From assembly GCF_029227915.1 (NCBI RefSeq), contig NC_079881.1, positions 2,604,001-2,668,000 of the forward strand: 64,000 nucleotides of DNA, written 5' to 3'. Below the pieces are notes generated by a model, which made no database searches, had not been told where the DNA came from, and saw only the letters and a list, made by a program, of their open reading frames with translations. A program made the translations under genes and the position numbers. This DNA comes from Hydractinia symbiolongicarpus. Lineage: Eukaryota > Cnidaria > Hydrozoa > Anthoathecata > Hydractiniidae. Below, in pieces: positions 47,601 through 60,217 of the stretch; within the stretch, counting starts at the first letter, position 1; each line of letters begins with the position of its first letter.

Positions 47601-49480
47601 CTGAGTCCAAAGTCAGTTCAATTAAGTTCCACAGTCAATCGTTTCACTGTTAAAAGCGATATAAATTAGTAATATCGGAAAAAAATCACTAAATACATGT
47701 TCGTACGAATATGTGACGCAACAGTTGTAACTCAAACGGACTGATACCGTTAGAACGTCATTGAAAGGTAGTTTTTGAAACTGTCGCCCTTTCTTCAGCA
47801 CGCGATAACTGCTAGGATTTGTCACACAGTAAAGAATGACTTATTTATCTAAATTTTTAAATGAAGCGCTACCACAGCGCCCAGTGTAATCGCTGAGTTC
47901 CGGCAATCATTTCAAATTAAGAAGAATGTTACTTCTTGGAGTCCAATTGTCTCATTCATCACATTTATCAGGCCACATTCCAAAGTTAGTTTAATTAAGT
48001 CCCACCGTCAATCTTTTCACTGTTAAAAGCGATGCAACCTAGTAATATCAGAAAAATATCGCTAAATACATGTTGGTACGAATATGTGACCCAACCGTTG
48101 TAACTGAAACGGACTGACACCATTAGAAAGTCAGTGAAATGTAGTATTTGAAACTGTCTCTATTTCTACAGCGCGTGCTAACGGCTAGGATTGGTCCCAC
48201 AGCAGAAACTGATTTTTTTATCTTAATTTTTAAATGAAGCGTTACCACAGCGCCCAGTGTAAACGCTGAGTTTCGACAATCATGTCAAATTAAGAAGAAT
48301 GTTATTTCTTGGAGTCCAGTTGGCTCACTTGTCACATTTATAAGGTCTGAGTCCAAAGTCAGTTCAATTAAGTTCCACAGTCAATCGTTTCACTGTTAAA
48401 AGCGATATAACTTAGTAATATCGGAAAAAAATCACTAAATACATGTTGGTACGAATATGTGACGCAACAGTTGTAACTCAAACGGACTGATACCGTTAGA
48501 ACGTCATTGAAAGGTAGTTTTTGAAACTGTCGCGCTTTCTTCAGCAAGCGATAACGGCTAGGATTGGTCACACAGTAAAGAATGACTTATTTATCTCCAT
48601 TTTTAAATGAAGCGTTTCCACAGCGCCCAGTGCAATCGCTGAGTTCCAACAATCATGTCAAAGTAAGAACAATATTATTTCTTAGAGTCCAGTTGGCGCA
48701 CTTATCACATTTATAAGGTCACAGGCCAAAGTTAGTTCAATTTAGTCCCACAGTCAATCATTTCATTGTTAAAGGCGATAAAACTTAGTAATATCGGAAA
48801 AATGTCAGTAAATACATGTTGGTACGAGTATGTGACGCAGCCGTTGTATCTCAAACGGATTGATACCGCCACAAAATCAATGAAATTTAGTGTTTGAGAA
48901 TGGCTGTATTTCTTCAGTGCGTGCTAACGGTCAGGATTGGTCCCACAGTAAAAAAAGACTTATTTATCTAAATTATTAAAAAAACGCTACCACAGAGCAT
49001 AGTGTACTCGCTGAATCAAAGCAATCATGTCGAATTAAGAAGAATGTTATTCCTTGGAGTCCAACTGGCACATTTATCGCATTTATAAGGTCACAGTCCA
49101 GAATCAGTTCAATTAAGTCCCACAGTCAATCGCCTCACTGTTAAAAGCGATACAACTTAGTAATATCGGAAAAAAATCACTAAATACATGTTGGTACGAA
49201 TATGTGACGCAACCGTTGTAACTCAAACGGACTGATACCGTTAGAACGTCATTGAAAGGTAATTTTTGAATCTGTCTCTATTTCTTCAGCGCGCAATAAC
49301 GGCTAGGTTTGGTCCCACAGTAAAAAAAGACTTATTTATCTAAATTTTTAAATGAAGCGCTTCTGCAGCGCCAAGTGCAATCGCTGAGTTCCAACAATCA
49401 TGTCAAAGTAAGAACAATGTTATTTCTTGGAGTCCAGTTGGCGCACTTATCACATTTATAAGGTCACAGGCCAAAGTTAG
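44636..49480. repeat. 13-monomer block, 4,845 bp, copy 1
   Basis: Large higher-order unit whose second copy starts at 49,481. The left edge is sharp: upstream of 44,636 (TCCAGATTCAG) and of 49,481 (GGCCAAAGTTAG) the sequences differ, and from TTCAATTAAGTCCTACAGTC on they match at +4,845 bp. Internal heads are, in order, GGGTGCGATAAC, C, GGGCGCGTTAAC, C, GCGCAATAAC, C, GCGCAATAAC, ACAGCGCGCGC, CACGCGATAAC, ACAGCGCGTGC, CAAGCGATAAC, C, GCGCAATAAC. From about 45.6 kb the best match to copy 2 is at +5,590 and then +5,589 bp, because copy 2 has two extra monomers. Confidence 0.9.
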
Positions 49481-52400
49481 TTCAATTAAGTCCTACAGTC
49501 AATCGCTTCACTGTTAAAAGCGATACAACTTAGTAATATCGGAAATAAATCACTAAATACATGTTGGTACGAATATGTGACGCAACCGTTGTAACTCAAA
49601 CGGATTGATACCGTTAGAACGTCGATGAAAGGTAGTTTTTGAAACTGCCTCCATTTCTTCAGGGTGCGATAACGGCTAGGATTGGTCCCACAGTAAAAAA
49701 TGACTTATTTATCTAAATTTTTAAATGAAGCGCTTCCACAGCGCCAAGAGTAGTCGCGGAGTTCCAACAATCATGTCAAAGTAAGAATAATGTTATTTCT
49801 TGGAGCCCAGTTGTGTCACCTATCACCTTTATAAGGTCACAGGCCAAAGTTATATCAATTAAGTCCCACAGTCAATCGTTTCACTGTTTAAAGCGATATA
49901 ACTTAGTAATATCGGAAAGATATCACTAAATACATGTTGGTACGAATATGTGACGCAGCCGTTGTATCTCAAACGTATTGATACCGCCACGAAGTCAATG
50001 AGATGTAGTATTTGAGGACGTCTCTATTTCTTCAGTGCGTGCTAACGGCCAGGATTGGTCCCACAGTAAAAAAAGACTTATTTATCTAAACTTTCAAAAA
50101 AACCGCTACCACAGAGCATAGTGTACTCGCTGAATCCAAGCAATCATGTCGAATTAAGAAGAATGTATTTTCTTGCAGTCCAATTGACTCATTTATCGCA
50201 TTTATCAGGTCACAGTCCAGAATCAGTTCAATTAAGTCCCACAGTCAATCGCTTCACTGTTAAAAGCGATACAACTTAGTAATATCGGAAATAAATCACT
50301 AAATACATGTTGGTACGAATATCTGACGCAACCGTTGTAACTCAAACGGATTGATACCGTTAGAACTTCATTGAAAGGTAGTTTTTGAAACTGCCTCTAT
50401 TTCTTCAGGGCGCGTTAACGGCCAGGATTGGTCCCACAGTAAAAAATGACTTAATTATCTAAGTTTTTAAATGAAGCGCTTCTGCAGCGCCAAGTGCAAT
50501 CACTGAGTTCCAACAATCATGTCAAAGTAAGAACAATGTTATTTCTTGGAGTCCAGTTGGCGCACTTATCACATTTATAAGGTCACAGGCCAAAGTTAGT
50601 TCAATTTAGTCCCACACTCAATCATTTCATTGTTAAAAGCGATATAACTTAGTAATATCGGGAAAATGTCAGTAAATACATGTTGGTACGAGTATGTGAC
50701 GCAGCCGTTGTATCTCAAACGGATTGATACCGCCACAAAATCAATGAGATTTAGTTTTTGAGAATGGCTGTATTTCTTCAGTGCGTGCTAACGGTCAGGA
50801 TTGGTCCCACAGTAAAAAAAGACTTATTTATCTAAATTATTAAAAAAACGCTACCACAGAGCATAGTGTACTCGCTGAATCAAAGCAATCATGTCGAATT
50901 AAGAAGAATGTTATTCCTTGGAGTCCAACTGGCTCATTTATCGCATTTATAAGGTCACAGTCCAGAATCAGTTCAATTAAGTCCCACAGTCAATCGCCTC
51001 ACTGTTAAAAGCGATACAACTTAGTAATATCGGAAAAAAATCACTAAATACATGTTGGTACGAATATGTGACGCAACCGTTGTAACTCAAACGGGCTGAT
51101 ACCGTTAGAACGTCATTGAAAGGTAATTTTTGAATCTGTCTCTATTTCTTCAGCGCGCAATAACGGCTAGGTTTGGTCCCACAGTAAAAAAAGACTTATT
51201 TATCTAAATTTTTAAATGAAGCGCTTCTGCAGCGCCAAGTGCAATCGCTGAGTTCCAACAATCATGTCAAAGTAAGAACAATGTTATTTCTTGGAGTCCA
51301 GTTGGCGCACTTATCACATTTATAAGGTCACAGGCCAAAGTTAGTTCAATTTAGTCCCACACTCAATCATTTCATTGTTAAAAGCGATATAACTTAGTAA
51401 TATCGGAAAAATGTCAGTAAATACATGTTGGTACGAGTATGTGACGCAGCCGTTGTATCTCAAACGGATTGATACCGCCACAAAATCAATGAGATTTAGT
51501 TTTTGAGAATGGCTGTATTTCTTCAGTGCGTGCTAACGGCCAGGATTGGTCCCACAGTAAAAAAAGACTGATTTATCTAAATTATTAAAAAAACGCTACC
51601 ACAGAGCATAGTGTACTCGCTGAATCAAAGAAATCATGTCGAATTAAGAAGAATGTTATTCCTTGGAATCCAACTGGCTCATTTATCGCATTTATAAGGT
51701 CACAGTGCAGAATCAGTTCAATTAAGTCCCACAGTCAATCGCCTCACTGTTAAAAGCGATACAACTTAGTAATCTCGGAAAAAAATCACTAAATACATGT
51801 TGGTACGAATATGTGACGCAACCGTTGTAACTCAAACGGACTGATACCGTTAGAACGTCATTGAAAGGTAGTTTTTGAATCTGTCTCTATTTCTTCAGTG
51901 CGCAATAACGGCTAGGATTGGTCCCACAGTAAAAAAAGACTTATTTATCTAAATTTTTAAATGAAGCGCTCCTACAGCGCCAAGTGCAATCGCTGAGTTC
52001 CAACAATCATGTCAAAGTAAGAACAATGTTATTTCTTGGAGTCCAGTTGGCGCACTTATCACATTTATAAGGTCACAGGCCAAAGTTAGTTCAATTAAGT
52101 CCCACATTCAATCATTTCATTGTTAAAAGCGATATAACTTAGTAATATCGGAAAAATGTCAGTAAATACATGTTGGTACGAGTATGTGACGCAGCCGTTG
52201 TATTTCAAACGGATTGATACCCCCACAAAATCAATGAGATTTAGTTTTTGAGAATGGCTGTATTTCTTCAGTGCGTGCTAACGGCCAGGATTGGTCCCAC
52301 AGTAAAAAAGACTTATTTATTTAAATTATTAAAAAAACGCTACCACAGAGCATATTGTACTCGCTGAATCAAAGCAATCATGTCGAATTAAGAAGAATGT

Positions 52401-55069
52401 TATTCCTTGGAATCCAACTGGCTCATTTATCGCATTTATAAGGTCACAGTCCAGAATCAGTTCAATTAAGTCCCACAGTCAATCGCCTCACTGCTAAAAG
52501 CGATACAACTTAGTAATCTCGGAAAAAAATCACTAAATAAATGTTGGTACGAATATGTGACGCAACCGTTGTAACTCAAACGGACTGATACCGTTAGAAC
52601 GTCATTGAAAGGTAGTTTTTGAATCTGTCTCTATTTCTTCAGCGCGCAATAACGGCTAGGATTGGTCCCACAGTAAAAAAAGACTTATTTATCCAAATTT
52701 TTAAATGAAGCGCTTCTACAGCGCCAAGTGCAATCGCTGAGTTCCAACAATCATGTCAAAGTAAGAACAATGTTATTTCTTGGAGTCCAGTTGGCGCACT
52801 TATCACATTTATAATGCACAGGCCAAAGTTAGTTCAATTAAGTCCCACAGTCAATCTTTTCACTGTTAAAATCGATGCAACCTAGTAATATCAGAAAAAT
52901 ATCGCTAAATACATGTTGGTACGAATATGTGACCCAACCGTTGTAACTGAAACGGACTGACACCATTAGAAAGTCAGTGAAATGTAGTATTTGAAACTGT
53001 CTCTATTTCTACAGCGCGCGCTAACGGCTAGGATTGGTCCCACAGTAGAAACTGATTTTTTTATCTTAATTTTTAAATGAAGCGTTACCACAGCGCCCAG
53101 TGTAAACGCTGAGTTTCGACAATCATGTCAAGTTAAGAAGAATGTTATTTCTTGGAGTCCAGTTGGCTCACTTGTCACATTTATAAGGTCTGAGTCCAAA
53201 GTCAGTTCAATTAAGTTCCACAGTCAATCGTTTCACTGTTAAAAGCGATATAAATTAGTAATATCGGAAAAAAATCACCAAAAACATGTTCGTACGAATA
53301 TGTGACGCAACAGTTGTAACTCAAACGGACTGATACCGTTAGAACGTCATTGAAAGGTAGTTTTTGAAACTGTCGCCCTTTCTTCAGCACGCGATAACTG
53401 CTAGGATTTGTCACACAGTAAAGAATGACTTATTTATCTAAATTTTTAAATGAAGCGCTACCACAGCGCCCAGTGTAATCGCTGAGTTCCGGCAATCATT
53501 TCAAATTAAGAAGAATGTTACTTCTTGGAGTCCAATTGTCTCATTCATCACATTTATCAGGCCACATTCCAAAGTTAGTTTAATTAAGTCCCACCGTCAA
53601 TCTTTTCACTGTTAAAAGCGATGCAACCTAGTAATATCAGAAAAATATCGCTAAATACATGTTGGTACGAATATGTGACCCAACCGTTGTAACTGAAACG
53701 GACTGACACCATTAGAAAGTCAGTGAAATGTAGTATTTGAAACTGTCTCTATTTCTACAGCGCGTGCTAACGGCTAGGATTGGTCCCACAGCAGAAACTG
53801 ATTTTTTTATCTTAATTTTTAAATGAAGCGTTACCACAGCGCCCAGTGTAAACGCTGAGTTTCGACAATCATGTCAAATTAAGAAGAATGTTATTTCTTG
53901 GAGTCCAGTTGGCTCACTTGTCACATTTATAAGGTCTGAGTCCAAAGTCAGTTCAATTAAGTTCCACAGTCAATCGTTTCACTGTTAAAAGCGATATAAC
54001 TTAGTAATATCGGAAAATAATCACTAAATACATGTTGGTACGAATATGTGACGCAACAGTTGTAACTCAAACGGACTGATACCGTTAGAACGTCATTGAA
54101 AGGTAGTTTTTGAAACTGTCGCGCTTTCTTCAGCAAGCGATAACGGCTAGGATTGGTCACACAGTAAAGAATGACTTATTTATCTCCATTTTTAAATGAA
54201 GCGTTTCCACAGCGCCCAGTGCAATCGCTGAGTTCCAACAATCATGTCAAAGTAAGAACAATATTATTTCTTAGAGTCCAGTTGGCGCACTTATCACATT
54301 TATAAGGTCACAGGCCAAAGTTAGTTCAATTTAGTCCCACAGTCAATCATTTCATTGTTAAAGGCGATAAAACTTAGTAATATCGGAAAAATGTCAGTAA
54401 ATACATGTTGGTACGAGTATGTGACGCAGCCGTTGTATCTCAAACGGATTGATACCGCCACAAAATCAATGAAATTTAGTGTTTGAGAATGGCTGTATTT
54501 CTTCAGTGCGTGCTAACGGTCAGGATTGGTCCCACAGTAAAAAAAGACTTATTTATCTAAATTATTAAAAAAACGCTACCACAGAGCATAGTGTACTCGC
54601 TGAATCAAAGCAATCATGTCGAATTAAGAAGAATGTTATTCCTTGGAGTCCAACTGGCTCATTTATCGCATTTATAAGGTCACAGTCCAGAATCAGTTCA
54701 ATTAAGTCCCACAGTCAATCGCCTCACTGTTAAAAGCGATACAACTTAGTAATATCGGAAAAAAATCACTAAATACATGTTGGTACGAATATGTGACGCA
54801 ACCGTTGTAACTCAAACGGACTGATACCGTTAGAACGTCATTGAAAGGTAATTTTTGAATCTGTCTCTATTTCTTCAGCGCGCAATAACGGCTAGGTTTG
54901 GTCCCACAGTAAAAAAAGACTTATTTATCTAAATTTTTAAATGAAGCGCTTCTGCAGCGCCAAGTGCAATCGCTGAGTTCCAACAATCATGTCAAAGTAA
55001 GAACAATGTTATTTCTTGGAGTCCAGTTGGCGCACTTATCACATTTATAAGGTCACAGGCCAAAGTTAG
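49481..55069. repeat. 15-monomer block, about 5,589 bp, copy 2 of the 44.6-49.5 kb block
   Basis: Repeats the 13-monomer block in the same order with one extra dimer. Reading frames that cross both copies differ by a single residue in 67 (47,622 versus 53,211, and 48,368 versus 53,957), which shows how recent the event is. The offset changes from 5,590 to 5,589 at 52,813, where copy 2 reads TTATAATGCACAGG for TTATAAGGTCACAGG. The right edge is where copy 2 continues TTTAGTCCCACACTC while copy 1 jumps into the start of copy 2 (49,480/49,481). Confidence 0.9.
50772..51516. repeat. Extra 745-bp dimer inserted in copy 2 of the large block
   Basis: This C plus GCGCAATAAC pair has no counterpart at this point in copy 1 (C at 45,927, then GCGCAATAAC at 46,299). 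It best matches the dimers starting at 48,907 and 54,498: all share ACGGTCAGG in the C monomer, and AGGTAATTTTTG with GGCTAGGTTTGGTCCC in its partner. The change of partner between +4,845 and +5,590 lies between about 45.93 and 46.12 kb in copy 1. From here the sequence also matches 54.5-56 kb at an offset of about 3,725 bp (10 monomers). Confidence 0.8.
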
Positions 55070-56730
55070 TTCAATTTAGTCCCACACTCAATCATTTCAT
55101 TGTTAAAAGCGATATAACTTAGTAATATCGGAAAAATGTCAGTAAATACATGTTGGTACGAGTATGTGACGCAGCCGTTGTATCTCAAACGGATTGATAC
55201 CGCCACAAAATCAATGAGATTTAGTTTTTGAGAATGGCTGTATTTCTTCAGTGCGTGCTAACGGCCAGGATTGGTCCCACAGTAAAAAAAGACTGATTTA
55301 TCTAAATTATTAAAAAAACGCTACCACAGAGCATAGTGTACTCGCTGAATCAAAGAAATCATGTCGAATTAAGAAGAATGTTATTCCTTGGAATCCAACT
55401 GGCTCATTTATCGCATTTATAAGGTCACAGTGCAGAATCAGTTCAATTAAGTCCCACAGTCAATCGCCTCACTGTTAAAAGCGATACAACTTAGTAATCT
55501 CGGAAAAAAATCACTAAATACATGTTGGTACGAATATGTGACGCAACCGTTGTAACTCAAACGGACTGATACCGTTAGAACGTCATTGAAAGGTAGTTTT
55601 TGAATCTGTCTCTATTTCTTCAGTGCGCAATAACGGCTAGGATTGGTCCCACAGTAAAAAAAGACTTATTTATCTAAATTTTTAAATGAAGCGCTCCTAC
55701 AGCGCCAAGTGCAATCGCTGAGTTCCAACAATCATGTCAAAGTAAGAACAATGTTATTTCTTGGAGTCCAGTTGGCGCACTTATCACATTTATAAGGTCA
55801 CAGGCCAAAGTTAGTTCAATTAAGTCCCACACTCAATCATTTCATTGTTAAAAGCGATATAACTTAGTAATATCGGAAAAATGTCAGTAAATACATGTTG
55901 GTACGAGTATGTGACGCAGCCGTTGTATTTCAAACGGATTGATACCGCCACAAAATCAATGAGATTTAGTTTTTGAGAATGGCTGTATTTCTTCAGTGCG
56001 TGCTAACGGCCAGGATTGGTCCCACAGTAAAAAAGACTTATTTATTTAAATTATTAAAAAAACGCTACCACAGAGCATAGTGTACTCGCTGAATCAAAGA
56101 AATCATGTCGAATTAAGAAGAATGTTATTCCTTGGAATCCAACTGGCTCATTTATCGCATTTATAAGGTCACAGTGCAGAATCAGTTCAATTAAGTCCCA
56201 CAGTCAATCGCCTCACTGTTAAAAGCGATACAACTTAGTAATCTCGGAAAAAAATCACTAAATACATGTTGGTACGAATATGTGACGCAACCGTTGTAAC
56301 TCAAACGGACTGATACCGTTAGAACGTCATTGAAAGGTAGTTTTTGAATCTGTCTCTATTTCTTCAGTGCGCAATAACGGCTAGGATTGGTCCCACAGTA
56401 AAAAAAGACTTATTTATCTAAATTTTTAAATGAAGCGCTCCTACAGCGCCAAGTGCAATCGCTGAGTTCCAACAATCATGTCAAAGTAAGAACAATGTTA
56501 TTTCTTGGAGTCCAGTTGGCGCACTTATCACATTTATAAGGTCACAGGCCAAAGTTAGTTCAATTAAGTCCCACACTCAATCATTTCATTGTTAAAAGCG
56601 ATATAACTTAGTAATATCGGAAAAATGTCAGTAAATACATGTTGGTACGAGTATGTGACGCAGCCGTTGTATTTCAAACGGATTGATACCGCCACAAAAT
56701 CAATGAGATTTAGTTTTTGAGAATGGCTGT
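55070..56730. repeat. Tandem 745-bp C/GCGCAATAAC dimers
   Basis: Dimers start at 55242 and 55987, each a C monomer (GAATCAAAGAAATCATG, CCTTGGAATCC, CACAGTGCAG) followed by a GTGCGCAATAAC monomer (GCGCTCCTACAGCGCC, CCACACTCAATC). They are nearly identical to each other and to dimers at 51517 and 52262. The C monomer at 55242 has GACTGATTTATC, shared only with 51517, giving the 3,725-bp offset. Confidence 0.88.
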
Positions 56731-57847
56731 ATTTCTTCAGTGCGTGCTAACGGCCAGGATTGGTCCCACAGTAAAAAAGACTTATTTATTTAAATTATTA
56801 AAAAAACGCTACCACAGAGCATAGTGTACTTGCTGAATCCAAGCAATCAAGTCGAATTAAGAAGAATGTTATTCCTTGGAGTCCAATTGTCTCATTTATC
56901 ACATTTATCAGGTCATAGACCGAAGTTAGTTCAATTAACTCCCACAGTCAATCGTTTCACTGTTAAAAGCGATGCAACCTAGTAATGTCAGAAAAATATC
57001 GCTAAGTACATGTTGGTACGAATATGTAACCCAACCGTTGTATGTTAAACGGACTGACACCGTTAGAAAGTAAGTGAGATGTAGTTTTTGAAACTGTCGC
57101 CCTTTCTTCAGCACGCGATAACGGCTAGGATTGGTCCCACAGTAAAGAATGACTTATTTATCTCAATTTTTAAATGAACGCTACCACAGCGCCCAGTGTA
57201 ATCGCTGAGTTCTGGCAATCATTTCAAATTAAGAAGAATGTTACTTCTTGGAGTCCAATTGTCTCATTTATCACATTTATCAGGCCACATTCCAAAGTTA
57301 GTTTAATTAAGTCCCACCGTCAATCTTTTCACTGTTAAAAGCGATGCAACCTAGTAATATCAGAAAAATATCGCTAAATACATGTTGGTACGAATTTGTG
57401 ACCCAACCGTTGTAACTTTAACGGACTGACACCATTAGAAAGTCAGTGAAATGTAGTATTTGAAACAGTCTCTATTTCTACAGCGCGCGCTAACGGCTAG
57501 GATTGGTCCCACAGTAGAAACTGATTTTTTTTATCTTAATTTTTAAATGAAGCGTTACCACAGCGCCCAGTGTAATCGCTGAGTTTCGACAATCATGTCA
57601 AATTAAGAAAAATGTTATTTCTTGGAGTCTAGTTGGCTCACTTATCACATTTATAAGGTCAAAGGCCAAAGTTAGTTCAATTAAATCCCACAGTCAATCA
57701 TTTCATTGTTAAAAGCGATATAACTTAGTAATATCGGAAAAATGTCAGTAAGTACATGTTGGTACGAATATGTGACGCAACCGTTGTATCTCAAACGGAT
57801 TGATACCGGCACGAAGTCAATGAGATTTAGTTTTTGAGAATGTCTCT

Positions 57848-58593
57848 ATTTCTTCAGTGTGTGCTAACGGCCAGGATTGGTCCCACAGAAAAAAAAGACT
57901 TATTTATCTAATTTTTTTAAAAAAGCGCTACCACAGAGCATAGTGTACACGCTGAATCCCAGCAATCATGTCGAATTAAGAAGAATGTTATTCCTTGGAG
58001 TCCAATTGGCTCATTTATCGCATTTATAAGGTCACAGTCCAGAATCAGTTCAATTAATTCTCACAGTCAATCGCTTCACTGTTAAAAGCGATACAACTTA
58101 GTAATATCAGAAAAAAATCACTAAATACATGTTGGTACGAATATGTGACGCAACCGTTGTATCTCAAACGGATTGATACCGGCACGAAGTCAATGAGATT
58201 TAGTTTTTGAGAATGTCTCTATTTCTTCAGTGTGTGCTAACGGCCAGGATTGGTCCCACAGAAAAAAAAGACTTATTTATCTAATTTTTTTAAAAAAGCG
58301 CTACCACAGAGCATAGTGTACACGCTGAATCCCAGCAATCATGTCGAATTAAGAAGAATGTTATTCCTTGGAGTCCAATTGGCTCATTTATCGCATTTAT
58401 AAGGTCACAGTCCAGAATCAGTTCAATTAAGTCCCACAGTCAATCGCTTTACTGTTAAAAGCGATACAACTTAGTAATATCGGAAAAAAATCACTAAATA
58501 CATGTTGGTACGAATATGTGACGCAACCGTTGTAACTCAAATGGATTGATACCGTTAGAACGTCATTGAAAGGTAGTTTTTGAAACTGTCTCT
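57848..58593. repeat. Single-monomer tandem duplication (two C monomers)
   Basis: The monomers at 57848 and 58221 (373 bp each) share CAGTGTGTGCTAACGGCC, CCACAGAAAAAAAAGAC, CTAATTTTTTTAAAAAAGC, GTGTACACGCTGAATCCC and the preceding CCGGCACGAAGTCAATG. They differ at only a few sites. This is the smallest step of array growth in the window: one monomer copied next to itself. Confidence 0.88.
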
Positions 58594-60199
58594 ATTTCTT
58601 CATGGCGCGATAACGGCCGGGATTGGTCCCACAGTAAAAAATGACTTAACTTTCTAAATTTTTAAATGAAGCGCTTCCACAGCGCCAAGTGCAATCGCTG
58701 AGTTCCAACAATTATGTCAAAGTAAGAACAATGCTATTTCTTGGAGTCCAATTGTCTCACTTATCACATTTATAAGGTCACAGGCCAAAGTTAATTCAAT
58801 TAAGTCCCACAGTCAATCATTTCATTGTTAAAAGCGATATAACTTAGTAATATCAGAAAAAAATCACTAAATACATGTTGGTACGAATATGTGACGCAAC
58901 CGTTGTATCTCAAACGGATTGATACCGGCACGAAGTCAATGAGATTTAGTTTTTGAGAATGTCTCTATTTCTTCAGTGTGTGCTTACGGCCAGGGTTGGT
59001 CCCACAGAAAAAAAAGACTTATTTATCTAAATTTTTAAAAAAAGCGCTACCACAGAGCATAGTGTACACGCTGAATCCCAGCAATCATGTCGAATTAAGA
59101 AGAATGTTATTCCTTGGAGTCCAATTGGCTCATTTATCGCATTTATAAGGTCACAGTGCAGAATCAGTTCAATTAAGTCCCACAGTCAATCGCTTCACTG
59201 TTAAAAGCGATACAACTTAGTAATATCGGAAAAAAACCACTAAATACATGTTGGTACGAATATGTGACGCAACCGTTGTAACTCAAATGGATTGATACCG
59301 TTAGAACGTCATTGAGAGGTAGTTTTTGAAACTGTCTCTATTTCTTTAGTGCGTGCTAACGGCCAGGATTGGTCCCACAGTCAAAAAAGACTTATTTATC
59401 TAAATTTTTAAAAAAAGCGCTACCACAGAGCATAGTGTACACGCTGAACCCCAGCAATCATGTCGAATTAAGAAGAATGTTATTACTTGGAGTCCAATTG
59501 TCTCATTTATCACATTTATCAGGCCACAGTCCAAAGTTAGTTTAATTAAGTCCCACCGTCAATCTTTTCACTGTTAAAAGCGATGCAACCTAGTAATATC
59601 AGAAAAATATCGCTAAATACATGTTGGTACGAATATGTGACCCAACCGTTGTAACTGAAACGGACTGACACCATTAGAAAGTCAGTGAAATGTAGTATTT
59701 GAAACTGTCTCTATTTCTACAGCGCGCGCTAACGGCTAGGATTGGTCCCACAGTAGAAACTGATTTTTTTATCTTAATTTTTAAATGAAGCGTTACCACA
59801 GCGCCCAGTGTAATCGCTGAGTTTCGACAATCATGTCAAATCAAGAAGAATGATATTTCTTGGAGTCCAGTTGTCTCACTTATCACATTTATAAGGTCTG
59901 AGTCCAAAGTCAGTTCAATTAAGTTCCACAGTCAATCGTTTCACTGTTAAAAGCGATATAACTTAGTAATATCGGAAAGATATCACTAAATACATGTTGG
60001 TACGAATATGTGACGCCGCCGTTGTATCTCAAACGGATTGATACCGCCACGAAATCAATGAGATTTAGTTTTTGAGAATGTCTCTATTTCTTTAGTGCGT
60101 GCTAACGGCCAGGATTGGTCCCACTGTAAAAAAAGACTTATTTATCTAAAGTTTCAAAAAAACCGCTAACACAGAGCATAGTGTACTCGCTGAATCCAA

Positions 60200-60217
60200 G
60201 GAACCCTTTCGAATTAT
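60200..60217. other. Local cluster of substitutions in a C monomer
   Basis: Here the almost invariant CAATCATGTCGAATTAAG is replaced by GAACCCTTTCGAATTATG: five changes within 17 bases, in a monomer that is otherwise ordinary. The same monomer also has CGCTAACACAG and TTATAAGTTCAC. The cluster could be a local mutation burst, a repair tract or a sequencing or assembly fault. Confidence 0.6.

Noticed and set aside
47622-47825. Family of nearly identical 67-68 codon minus-strand frames (34585, 37187, 41658, 43149, 47622, 48368, 53211, 53957)
   Set aside because: Their similarity follows from segmental duplication of non-coding satellite (offsets 2,602, 1,491 and 5,589 bp), not from protein constraint. 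They were useful only as a measure of how alike the duplicates are.
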